This document shows positions 1 to 6,996 of a stretch of 8,189 bases of DNA, in pieces (position 1 is the stretch's first letter; each line of letters starts with the position of its first letter). A program made the position numbers and the translations under genes. Location of the stretch: positions 4,991-13,179 of the forward strand of contig DOEL01000059.1 in the NCBI GenBank assembly GCA_003533095.1. Direction: 5' to 3'. The DNA comes from Methylophilaceae bacterium. GTDB lineage: Bacteria > Pseudomonadota > Gammaproteobacteria > Burkholderiales > Methylophilaceae. The notes under the pieces were generated by a model, which had not been told where the DNA came from, searched no databases, and was given only the letters and a program-made list of their open reading frames with translations.

Positions 1-918
1 TGGCCGATACTGCTTTGGTGGCAACAACCCGAAATATTTGCCTCATGGGTCAATAACTTTCATTTGTTCCAAACACAAAATTATATTTTTTATATCAAAA
101 ATCTTTCATGGTTTGCTTGGCCAGCACTTCCCCTTGCGATCTGGGGCTTATGGAAATTCAAACATAAAATGTGGTCGCAAGCTAAATTTCAATTGCCTAT
201 TATTTTTTTCGTATCGACACTCATTATCACGGCCTCTTATGCAAAAACGAATCAGGCGCTCCTAATGCCATTTCTGATTCCATTATCAACTATTGCTGCA
301 GGCAGTATTGAGACTTTAAGAAGAGGTGCTGCAAGCGCTATGAACTGGTTTGGTATTATTTTATTTTCAACAATCCTCTTTCTTATTTGGTTGGGATGGA
401 ATGCTATGCTCACTGGCTTCCCACAAAAAACCTACGAGCGCATGCAATTTTTAGCGCAAACCAATGAATCTCATTTCAATATTTTTATTTTAATCATTGC
501 AATCCTTCTTACAGCAATTTGGATTTTTTCGATGATCAAAGTAAGAATTACAAATCGCTCCTGCACGACTAATTGGTCTGTTGGCCTTACAGTGAGCTGG
601 GCTCTTCTCATGGCTTTATGGCTCCCATGGATTAATCATAAAAAGGATTTTAGTCCGCTTTTTTTATCGATAGAAAAAGTCATCCCGGATAAAACCTGTC
701 TTACCACGCACAACATTAATGACGCACAAATTGATTTAATTGATTATTACTTAAATATTAAAGCGACTAGGGAAGGCGATCGAAGTAATTGTCATTACTT
801 ACTTATTTATCAATTGCACAAAAAAGATCTTCCCCCTATGAGTGAAAATTGGAAACTGATCTGGAATGGGAAACAACCTGGCGATAAAAATAATTACAAA
901 TTATTTTATAAAGAATAA
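1..918 (+). CDS. ArnT/PMT-like family 39 glycosyltransferase, C-terminal part (5' truncated by window)
   Basis: The frame is open from base 1 and ends at TAA 916-918. The visible 305 residues are the C-terminal part of an integral membrane protein, so the true start is upstream. Hydrophobic stretches lie at about visible residues 37-51, 65-79, 87-100, 116-135, 160-177 and 193-210, followed by a soluble tail of about 95 residues. The stretch LLMPFLIPLSTIAA (87-100) followed by RRGAASAMNWFG (107-118) resembles what I remember of beta-proteobacterial ArnT-like proteins. That family moves a sugar from a polyprenyl-phosphate carrier onto lipid A or another acceptor on the periplasmic face of the inner membrane. 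The catalytic Asp/Glu loops near the N-terminus are not visible, so donor and acceptor cannot be named. A TTG at 64 is in frame but is not a plausible start, because related-looking sequence continues upstream of it. The gene converges on the fds operon and is probably functionally unrelated to it. Confidence 0.8.
   Translation, partial: WPILLWWQQPEIFASWVNNFHLFQTQNYIFYIKNLSWFAWPALPLAIWGLWKFKHKMWSQAKFQLPIIFFVSTLIITASYAKTNQALLMPFLIPLSTIAAGSIETLRRGAASAMNWFGIILFSTILFLIWLGWNAMLTGFPQKTYERMQFLAQTNESHFNIFILIIAILLTAIWIFSMIKVRITNRSCTTNWSVGLTVSWALLMALWLPWINHKKDFSPLFLSIEKVIPDKTCLTTHNINDAQIDLIDYYLNIKATREGDRSNCHYLLIYQLHKKDLPPMSENWKLIWNGKQPGDKNNYKLFYKE
887..907 (-). terminator. Possible weak A/T-only hairpin terminator for the fds operon
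   Basis: A perfect 8-bp inverted repeat (AAAATAAT at 887-894, ATTATTTT at 900-907) has a 5-base loop. It begins 16 bases beyond the fdsD stop when read on the minus strand. On that strand the 3' arm runs into five consecutive T. The stem contains no G or C, so it would be weak. It also lies inside the 3' coding end of the convergent glycosyltransferase gene. It is the only candidate terminator I found near the convergent gene ends, and in such AT-rich DNA it may be chance. Confidence 0.22.
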
Positions 919-922
919 ACCC

Positions 923-1135
923 CTAAAGATGCTTTTTAATCGCATCGATTACCACTATCTCTAAACCTTTACCCGCATCTTTTGCAACGTGTTCTTTAAT
1001 TTGATTGCGCATAGGTGGCGCCCAGAATTTTTTTAAATGATTTGCAATCTCTTCTTTGGCTTTTTCTTGATCCGGATAGGATTTAAAAAAAGACCCAATT
1101 TGATTCGCCATAGTGACAAGTTGGTTAATATTCAT
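923..1135 (-). CDS. fdsD: NAD-dependent formate dehydrogenase delta subunit
   Basis: This is a 70-residue protein starting at ATG 1135-1133 and ending in TAG. The N-terminus (NQLVTMANQIGSFF, residues 4-17) and the central HLKKFWAPPMRNQI (33-46) are the conserved features of the FdsD family, and the length is normal for it. FdsD is a small cytoplasmic protein made with FdsGBA and needed for active enzyme. It is thought to help assembly or cofactor insertion and has no redox centre; there are no Cys residues here. It is the last gene of the operon, starting only 2 bases after the fdhD stop. An AAAGAG lies about 17 bases upstream, too far for a normal ribosome site, so translation is probably coupled to fdhD. 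Four bases separate its stop from that of the convergent glycosyltransferase. Confidence 0.92.
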   Translation of the reverse strand: MNINQLVTMANQIGSFFKSYPDQEKAKEEIANHLKKFWAPPMRNQIKEHVAKDAGKGLEIVVIDAIKKHL

Positions 1136-1137
1136 AA

Positions 1138-1956
1138 TTAATTTTTAGTAACTCTTTCAGCGTAAGTATAAATCACATATTGAGGCGCTCTCGCAAACCC
1201 TACCAAACATAATCCATATTTTAATGCAGATCGAATGGCAAGTCCCGTGGGTGCAGATATCGCAATCAACATCGAAGCACCTAGCATCACTGTTTTTTGT
1301 ACCATCTCATAACTTGCACGACTTGTGGTGATGACAAAGCCTTGATCGCTAATCTCTTTTCTTTTAATTGCACCAATCAATTTATCCAAGGCATTATGTC
1401 GACCGACATCCTCACACAAAATTTGAATCTCGCCCTTCTCACTCACCCATGCACACGCATGCGTCGCACCTGTCTTCTTTTGCAGCGTTTGAGAAGTTTG
1501 AATAGATTGAAGTGCTTTGATTATCGCACTCTCACTGATTGTTAAAAAATGATCTATCTTTTTTTTTGGCAACCTTAATGCTTGATCTAAATTTTCAGCG
1601 CCACACAAACCACACCCGGTTCTACCTAGGAGATTTCTTCGTTTATCTTTGAGTGATTGAAAACACGCTGATGCAATATCAATTTGAAGCTCAATTCCAT
1701 TCGTTTGACGAATGATTTCAATACCATACACATCGCTTTTATTTTCTACGATGCCTTCTGAAATTGAAAATCCTAAAGCAAAATCTTCGAGGTCTGAAGG
1801 AGAGGCAAGCATGACTGCATGGGAGATACCATTATAGACAAATGCGATTGGAACTTCTTCTGCAATGTTATCTTTTTCGATCTGATTTACATGGCTTTTT
1901 AAAACGTCATAAGTTTTAACGTTATGCTCGGTATCAATAAAGAGTTCTTGTGCCAC
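1138..1956 (-). CDS. fdhD: Formate dehydrogenase accessory sulfurtransferase FdhD
   Basis: This is a 272-residue cytoplasmic protein. FdhD takes sulfur from a cysteine desulfurase (IscS in E. coli) and passes it to the bis-MGD cofactor before or during insertion into formate dehydrogenase, which is inactive without this sulfido ligand. The diagnostic loop GRTGCGLCGAE lies at residues 111-121, with the paired cysteines C115 and C118 that carry the sulfur. Other family motifs are TGATHAC (162-168), EDVGRHNALDK (182-192), TSRASYEMVQK (211-221) and SAPT (234-237). The start is GTG at 1956-1954. An in-frame TAA two codons upstream excludes extension, and the next Met is residue 49, inside conserved sequence. 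No clear Shine-Dalgarno is present, and the 9-base gap to the fdsA stop suggests translational coupling. In Cupriavidus-type fds operons the gene in this position is called fdsC. The length is normal and all motifs are intact. Confidence 0.96.
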   Translation of the reverse strand: MAQELFIDTEHNVKTYDVLKSHVNQIEKDNIAEEVPIAFVYNGISHAVMLASPSDLEDFALGFSISEGIVENKSDVYGIEIIRQTNGIELQIDIASACFQSLKDKRRNLLGRTGCGLCGAENLDQALRLPKKKIDHFLTISESAIIKALQSIQTSQTLQKKTGATHACAWVSEKGEIQILCEDVGRHNALDKLIGAIKRKEISDQGFVITTSRASYEMVQKTVMLGASMLIAISAPTGLAIRSALKYGLCLVGFARAPQYVIYTYAERVTKN

Positions 1957-1965
1957 TGATTAAAT

Positions 1966-4812
1966 CTAATGAATTTTTAATGCGTTAGATTTACCTGCAA
2001 ATTCAATTTGCTCTTCACTAAAATGTTGATAGTGTTTCTGCCAATTCGATAATTGTGTGACCTTATTAACTTGTACCGCGGTCACTTTAAACTCAGGGCA
2101 ATTTGTAGCCCAATCAGAGTTATCTGTGGTGATTACATTAGCGCCTGATTCAGGATGATGGAACGTGGTATAGATCACACCAGGTTGAACCCGATCTGTG
2201 ATTTGAGCTCTTAAGACCGTCTCCCCTGCTCGACTGACAATACCTACCCAATCACCAGATTGAATACCTCTTTCTTCAGCATCATGCGGATGAATCTCAA
2301 CCACATCTTCTTCATGCCATGCGACATTTTTTGTTCTTCGTGTTTGAGCGCCTACATTATATTGAGAGAGTATTCTGCCTGTGGTCAAAATGAGTGGGAA
2401 TTTTTGCGTCACTTTTTCTGAAGTCGGTACATACTCAGTAATAATAAATTTACCTTTGCCACGGACAAATTCATCAATATGCATGGTGGGTGTGCCAAGC
2501 GGATGCTCTTCATTACAAGGCCATTGAATACTGCCTAGTTCATCAAGCTTCTGATAACTTACCCCTTTAAATGTAGGCGTGAGTTTTGCAATCTCATCCA
2601 TGATGTCTGAAGCATGTTTATAGTCCATTTTGTAACCTAACGCATTGCAAAGCATCTGCGTAATTTCCCAATCTTCATAACCATTTTTAGGAGACATCAC
2701 TTTTCTCACTCTAGAAATTCGTCGCTCTGCATTCGTAAATGTGCCATTCTTTTCTAGGAATGAGGAGCCTGGCAAGAATACGTGGGCATACATCGCAGTT
2801 TCATTTAAAAATAAATCTTGCACAATGACGCATTCCATCGATTCCAATGCATGCGTCACATGCTGTGTATTGGGATCAGATTGCGCAATATCCTCACCTT
2901 CACAATAGAGCGCCTTAAATTGGCCTTCGATTGCGACATCTAACATGTTTGGAATTCTTAAACCAGGTTCATTTTGTAATTTCACATCCCATGCTTTTTC
3001 GAACAGGTCTATGGTTGCTTTATCAGACACATGTCGATAACCGGGAAACTCGTGTGGGAAGGATCCCATATCGCAAGAACCTTGAACGTTATTTTGTCCT
3101 CTTAAAGGATTCACCCCGACACCTTCGCGACCGATATTGCCTGTGAGCATCGCAAGATTTGCAATCCCTATGACCATTGTTGAGCCTTGGCTATGTTCTG
3201 TCACACCGAGTCCATAATAAATCGCAGCGTTACCACCCGTCGCATAAAGTCTTGCAGCCGCTCTCACCTCTTTTGCATCCACTCCTGTAAATTCACTCAT
3301 CGCTTCAGGAGAATTTTCTGGCTTCACAATAAAATCTTTCCATACTCTAAAAGCTTCGTCTTCACATCGTGCTTTAACAAAAGATTCATTCATAAGTTCT
3401 TCAGTCACGATCGTATGCGCTAATGCATTGATCATAGCCACATTAGAGCCAGGTTTAAGTTTTAAATGGTAATCCGCTTTTAAATGAGGTGAGTTATCAA
3501 CTAAATCAATTGCGCGTGGATCAACAATAATAAGTTTGGCGCCGTCTCTCAAACGTCTTTTCATTTGCGATGCAAATACAGGGTGACCGTCTGTAGGATT
3601 CGCTCCTATCACAACAATCACATCTGCATGCATGACAGAATCAAAATTTTGCGTACCTGCAGATTCGCCTAATGTTTGTTTGAGTCCATAGCCTGTCGGT
3701 GAATGACATACGCGTGCGCATGTATCAATATTATTATTTCCCAATGCTGCACGTACTAATTTTTGTACAACATAGACCTCTTCATTTGTGCAACGTGACG
3801 AGGAAATTGCGCCGACAGAATCACGACCGTATTTTTTTTGAATACGTTTAATTTCGCTTGCGGCATAATTAATCGCGACATCCCATGTAACTTTTTCCCA
3901 TGGATCATGAATGCTTTTACGAATCATCGGTGTCGTAATGCGATCTTTATGGGTCGCATATCCCCAGGCAAATCTTCCTTTGACACATGAATGTCCATGA
4001 TTTGCTCCTCCATCTTTATTGGGGGTCATACGCACGACTTCTTCACCCTTCATTTCTGCATGGAATGAGCAGCCCACACCACAGTATGCACAAGTTGTAG
4101 TCACACTGTGTTCGGGAACTCCTGACTCAATAATTGTATTTTCAATTAAGGTTGCGGTTGGACAAGCTTGCACACATGCGCCACATGAAACACATTCTGA
4201 ATCTTTAAAGTCTTTATTACCTGCTGAGACTTTAGAGTCAAACCCTCGGCCTTGAATTGTAAGCGCAAAAGTGCCCTGCACCTCTTCACAGGCCCTCACA
4301 CATCTTGAACATACAATGCACTTTGAGGGATCAAACGTAAAATAAGGATTAGAAGTATCTTTTACACTTTTTAAATGATTTTCACCTTCATACCCATAAC
4401 GAACATCTCGAAGACCTACAGCGCCTGCCATATCCTGTAATTCACAATCACCATTCGTAGCACACGTTAAACAATCCAAAGGATGATCAGAAATATAAAG
4501 CTCCATTACGCCACGTCTTATATCTGCAAGCTTAGGCGTTTGGGTATGCACTTTAATTCCTTCAGCGACAGGCGTTGTGCATGACGCTGGATAGCCTCGA
4601 CGACCTTCAATTTCAACCAAACAAAGACGGCATGAACCAAAAGGTTCCAAGCTATCTGTGGCACATAATTTAGGAACATTAACACCAGATAATGATGCTG
4701 CATGCATGATAGAGGTACCTTCAGGAACCGATACAGACACACCATCAATCGTTAAATTTACGGTCTTATCTGAAATTCTTTTTGGTGTTCCAAAATCTTT
4801 TACATCATCCAT
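1966..4812 (-). CDS. fdsA: NAD-dependent formate dehydrogenase, catalytic alpha subunit (bis-MGD, Fe-S)
   Basis: With the ATG at 4812-4810 the protein has 948 residues, normal for FdsA. It oxidises formate to CO2 in the cytoplasm. Domains in order: a [2Fe-2S] ferredoxin domain (C50, C61, C64, C78); a NuoG-type His-Cys [4Fe-4S] site (H110, C114, C117, C123); two ferredoxin [4Fe-4S] motifs (C165/168/171/175 and C207/210/213/217); then the molybdopterin domain with its own [4Fe-4S] (C241, C244, C248, C276) and the electron-transfer Lys K278. The catalytic segment CARVCHSPTGYGL gives the metal ligand C369 (cysteine, not selenocysteine) and H370. The formate-binding Arg is R571 in NPLRGQNN. A C-terminal dinucleotide-binding domain begins near residue 807 (LILTTGRILSQYN). 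A TTG four codons upstream is also in frame, but the GAG at 4822-4820 sits 7 bases before the ATG and makes the ATG the better start. Thirty-nine bases separate it from fdsB. Confidence 0.97.
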   Translation of the reverse strand: MDDVKDFGTPKRISDKTVNLTIDGVSVSVPEGTSIMHAASLSGVNVPKLCATDSLEPFGSCRLCLVEIEGRRGYPASCTTPVAEGIKVHTQTPKLADIRRGVMELYISDHPLDCLTCATNGDCELQDMAGAVGLRDVRYGYEGENHLKSVKDTSNPYFTFDPSKCIVCSRCVRACEEVQGTFALTIQGRGFDSKVSAGNKDFKDSECVSCGACVQACPTATLIENTIIESGVPEHSVTTTCAYCGVGCSFHAEMKGEEVVRMTPNKDGGANHGHSCVKGRFAWGYATHKDRITTPMIRKSIHDPWEKVTWDVAINYAASEIKRIQKKYGRDSVGAISSSRCTNEEVYVVQKLVRAALGNNNIDTCARVCHSPTGYGLKQTLGESAGTQNFDSVMHADVIVVIGANPTDGHPVFASQMKRRLRDGAKLIIVDPRAIDLVDNSPHLKADYHLKLKPGSNVAMINALAHTIVTEELMNESFVKARCEDEAFRVWKDFIVKPENSPEAMSEFTGVDAKEVRAAARLYATGGNAAIYYGLGVTEHSQGSTMVIGIANLAMLTGNIGREGVGVNPLRGQNNVQGSCDMGSFPHEFPGYRHVSDKATIDLFEKAWDVKLQNEPGLRIPNMLDVAIEGQFKALYCEGEDIAQSDPNTQHVTHALESMECVIVQDLFLNETAMYAHVFLPGSSFLEKNGTFTNAERRISRVRKVMSPKNGYEDWEITQMLCNALGYKMDYKHASDIMDEIAKLTPTFKGVSYQKLDELGSIQWPCNEEHPLGTPTMHIDEFVRGKGKFIITEYVPTSEKVTQKFPLILTTGRILSQYNVGAQTRRTKNVAWHEEDVVEIHPHDAEERGIQSGDWVGIVSRAGETVLRAQITDRVQPGVIYTTFHHPESGANVITTDNSDWATNCPEFKVTAVQVNKVTQLSNWQKHYQHFSEEQIEFAGKSNALKIH

Positions 4813-4851
4813 AAATTTTCTCAAAATAAATCATTAAATCAACGTATTAGT

Positions 4852-6405
4852 CTATGCCTTGGACTCTTTTGCATCAACCCCAAAGTCTTTAGGGAAATGA
4901 TTTAAAGCACTTAGGACAGGGTATGGGGTCATGCCACCTAATGCACATAATGAGCCATTTAACATAGTGTCTGAAAGATCTCTGATCAATGCGACATGTT
5001 TATTCACATCTTGACCTTTCATAATGTGATCTATGACTTCCGCACCTCGAGTCGATCCAATCCTACAAGGTGTGCATTTACCGCATGATTCAACTGCACA
5101 AAACTCAAATGCATAGCGAGCCATTTTTGCCATATTCACTGTGTCATCAAACGCCACAATTCCACCGTGCCCCAGGACCGCCCAAATTTCAGAAAATTTC
5201 TCATAATCAAGCGGTGTATCAAATTGAGATTCTGGTAAATATGCACCTAAAGGACCACCCACTTGCACCGCTTTAATCGGCTTACCTGACAAAGAGCCTC
5301 CACCAAAATCATAAAGAAGTTCTCTTAAGGTCACACCAAATGCTTTTTCAATTAGGCCTGTGCGTTTTAAATTACCTGCAAGCTGAATAGGAAGCGTACC
5401 TCGTGATCTCCCCATGCCAAAATCTTGATAATACTTAGCGCCCTTAGACAAAATAATAGGAATAGTTGCCAATGAAATCACATTATTAACAACGGTTGGC
5501 TTGCCAAATAAACCTTCGATGGCAGGAAGAGGTGGTTTAAATCGCACTAATCCACGTTTGCCTTCTAAACTTTCCAAAAGGGAAGTTTCTTCACCGCAAA
5601 TATATGCCCCAGCTGCACGCCTAACTTCTAGGTGAAAAATTTTTCCAGACTTTAAAATATCATTGCCTAAATAGCCAGCTTTTGTGGCTATTTGAATAGC
5701 TTCATTTAATGTTTTTAATGCATGAGGATATTCTGAACGTAAGTAGATATAACCTTGTGAAGCACCTACTGCAAGCCCGGCAATAATCATCCCTTCAATC
5801 AAAACGTAAGGATCGCCTTCCATGATCATACGATCTGAATAAGTCCCTGAGTCACCCTCGTCTGCATTACAGACAATATATTTCTGAGAAGCTTTGGTAT
5901 CTAATACTGTTTTCCATTTAATACCTGTTGGGAATGCAGCACCCCCTCGTCCGCGCAAACCTGAATCTGTGACTGTTGCAACAATGGCTTCAGATTTCAA
6001 ATTAAGTGCATTTTTTAATCCCTGAAATCCATCATGCTCAATATATTGATCAATATTAGTAGGCTCATTAATCCCCATACGCGCAAAAGTTAAACGTTCT
6101 TGTTTTTTTAACCAATCAATATCTTTTACAAGGCCTAAAGCTAGAGAATGTGAGCCACCTTTTATAAAATCTGCTTCAAATAAAGACTTCACGTCTTTTA
6201 CATTGACGGGACCAAAGCCTATGCGACCTTTTGGAGTTTCAACTTCAACTAAGGTTTCTAACCAAAATAATCCACGTGAGCTATTACGAACAATTTGAAT
6301 ATCTATTTTTCTAGTAATAGCCTCCTTCGAGATCGCTTCCGCAACTTCATTGGCACCAAGGGATAATGCAGTTGAATCAATAGGTATAAAAATTTTTGCA
6401 CTCAT
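4852..6405 (-). CDS. fdsB: NAD-dependent formate dehydrogenase, beta subunit (FMN/NAD-binding, NuoF-like)
   Basis: This 517-residue protein is the NADH-forming end of the complex, homologous to NuoF of complex I and HoxF of NAD-reducing hydrogenases. Residues 1 to about 100 form an N-terminal extension that looks like the degenerate thioredoxin-type domain of FdsB proteins; none of the cluster cysteines is there. The Gly-rich nucleotide/FMN loop [16 protein letters not shown] is at 149-164, followed by [14 protein letters not shown] (179-192). [18 protein letters not shown] is at 265-282 and the C-terminal [4Fe-4S] site is C441-x2-C444-x2-C447 with C487. FMN takes electrons from this cluster and reduces NAD+. 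The ATG at 6405-6403 overlaps the fdsG stop as ATGA, with AAAGGG at 6417-6412 six bases upstream, so it is translated well and coupled to fdsG. The protein is cytoplasmic, with no signal peptide or membrane segment. The length is standard and nothing is missing. Confidence 0.97.
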   Translation of the reverse strand: MSAKIFIPIDSTALSLGANEVAEAISKEAITRKIDIQIVRNSSRGLFWLETLVEVETPKGRIGFGPVNVKDVKSLFEADFIKGGSHSLALGLVKDIDWLKKQERLTFARMGINEPTNIDQYIEHDGFQGLKNALNLKSEAIVATVTDSGLRGRGGAAFPTGIKWKTVLDTKASQKYIVCNADEGDSGTYSDRMIMEGDPYVLIEGMIIAGLAVGASQGYIYLRSEYPHALKTLNEAIQIATKAGYLGNDILKSGKIFHLEVRRAAGAYICGEETSLLESLEGKRGLVRFKPPLPAIEGLFGKPTVVNNVISLATIPIILSKGAKYYQDFGMGRSRGTLPIQLAGNLKRTGLIEKAFGVTLRELLYDFGGGSLSGKPIKAVQVGGPLGAYLPESQFDTPLDYEKFSEIWAVLGHGGIVAFDDTVNMAKMARYAFEFCAVESCGKCTPCRIGSTRGAEVIDHIMKGQDVNKHVALIRDLSDTMLNGSLCALGGMTPYPVLSALNHFPKDFGVDAKESKA

Positions 6406-6899
6406 GCTGCACCCTTTAAACTTGCAATCAATTGATCTATTTTTTGACTATCAACGCGACCAAAGACTTCTTCATCTATCATGACACTCGGTGAACATGC
6501 ACAATTTCCTAAACAGTAAATAGGCTCTAGAGTTATTTCACCGTCTGGAGTTGTTTCATGAAAATCAAGATCAAGCTTCTTTTTAATGTATGCTTCTATT
6601 GCATCACTTCCCATCGCCTGACAAGACTCCGCTCGACAAATCTGAAGGATGTGTCGACCTGGTTTTTGTGTCCTAAAATGATGGTAGAAAGTTACTACGC
6701 CGTGAACCTCAGCTACAGATAAGCTTAAAGCTTTTGAAATCAAAGGAAAAACCAATTCTGGCACATATCCAATATTATCTTGAATCGCATGTAAGAGAGG
6801 TAATAAAGCTCCTGGCATGCCCTGATAATCTGCAATGCAATGATGAACGATCTTAAGATCTTCAGGGCTTAAGACCGAATTATTCACAGCTTTTTCCAT
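6402..6899 (-). CDS. fdsG: NAD-dependent formate dehydrogenase, gamma subunit ([2Fe-2S], NuoE-like)
   Basis: This is a 165-residue cytoplasmic protein of the NuoE/HoxE/FdsG family, the first gene of the operon. Residues up to about 75 form the helical N-terminal part, with QDNIGYVPE at 40-48. [10 protein letters not shown] (66-75) leads into the thioredoxin-like fold. The [2Fe-2S] ligands are C88-x4-C93 (CRAESC) and C129-x3-C133 (CLGNC), the usual NuoE spacing. It pairs with FdsB, and the cluster is thought to tune or buffer electron flow at the FMN site. The ATG at 6899-6897 is chosen. A TTG at 6926 would add nine residues (MINRNRKIN), but that extension is not family-like and has no ribosome site. 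The ATG itself has only a weak purine-rich AGAAAAA upstream. The stop overlaps the fdsB start by 4 bases. Confidence 0.96.
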   Translation of the reverse strand: MEKAVNNSVLSPEDLKIVHHCIADYQGMPGALLPLLHAIQDNIGYVPELVFPLISKALSLSVAEVHGVVTFYHHFRTQKPGRHILQICRAESCQAMGSDAIEAYIKKKLDLDFHETTPDGEITLEPIYCLGNCACSPSVMIDEEVFGRVDSQKIDQLIASLKGAA

Positions 6900-6935
6900 G
6901 TTTATTTTTCTATTGCGATTGATCAAAAATGTAAT

Positions 6936-6941
6936 ATTATA
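6936..6941 (-). promoter_or_regulatory. Candidate -10 element for the fds operon
   Basis: Read on the minus strand this is a perfect TATAAT, 36 bases before the fdsG ATG, a suitable distance for a short leader. The hexamer 17 bases upstream (TCTATG, 6964-6959) is a poor match to TTGACA, so an activator or a different sigma factor may be needed. The AT-rich context means the match could be fortuitous. Confidence 0.35.
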
Positions 6942-6985
6942 AACTTACTAGAGCCGAGCATAGACATTATTAAAGCTCAAATTAT

Positions 6986-6991
6986 AAGGAG
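6986..6991 (+). promoter_or_regulatory. Ribosome binding site of the rightward molybdopterin oxidoreductase
   Basis: AAGGAG lies five bases before the ATG at 6997. It is the strongest Shine-Dalgarno sequence in the window and fixes the start of the downstream gene, which is truncated by the window end and otherwise lacks a stop-bounded reading frame. Confidence 0.8.
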
Positions 6992-6996
6992 TTGGC

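Larger units (their letters stand above)
6900..6996. promoter_or_regulatory. Divergent promoter region between fdsG and the second molybdopterin oxidoreductase
   Basis: These 97 AT-rich bases separate the two diverging start codons and must hold the promoters of the fds operon and probably of the rightward gene. Features seen are a TATAAT on the minus strand (6941-6936), TATAAA on the plus strand (6938-6943), two 8-base palindromes (TTGATCAA at 6919-6926 and TAATATTA at 6932-6939), and three copies of ATTAT at 6936, 6966 and 6981. No convincing -35 is found for either direction. No regulator gene (for example LysR-type fdsR) is in the window. Shared control of the two oxidoreductases is inference from the geometry alone. 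Confidence 0.55.

Noticed and set aside
938..950. AATCG-CAT-CGATT inverted repeat near the fdsD end as a terminator
   Set aside because: The stem is only 5 bp, it lies inside fdsD coding sequence, and on the plus strand the T-run precedes rather than follows it.
3697..3711. Selenocysteine (in-frame TGA) at the FdsA active site
   Set aside because: The catalytic segment encodes an ordinary Cys followed by His-Ser-Pro and the frame is uninterrupted, so this is the Cys-type enzyme.
4019..4255. Open frame on the plus strand (78 codons) with several Cys
   Set aside because: It is antisense to the ferredoxin and [4Fe-4S] region of fdsA. The Cys residues arise from the complement of the Cys-rich coding sequence, and no domain is recognisable.
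6919..6943. A conventional -35/-10 promoter for the rightward gene (TTGATC at 6919 with TATAAA at 6938)
   Set aside because: The spacer would be only 13 bases, too short for a standard sigma-70 promoter. I left the rightward promoter unplaced.
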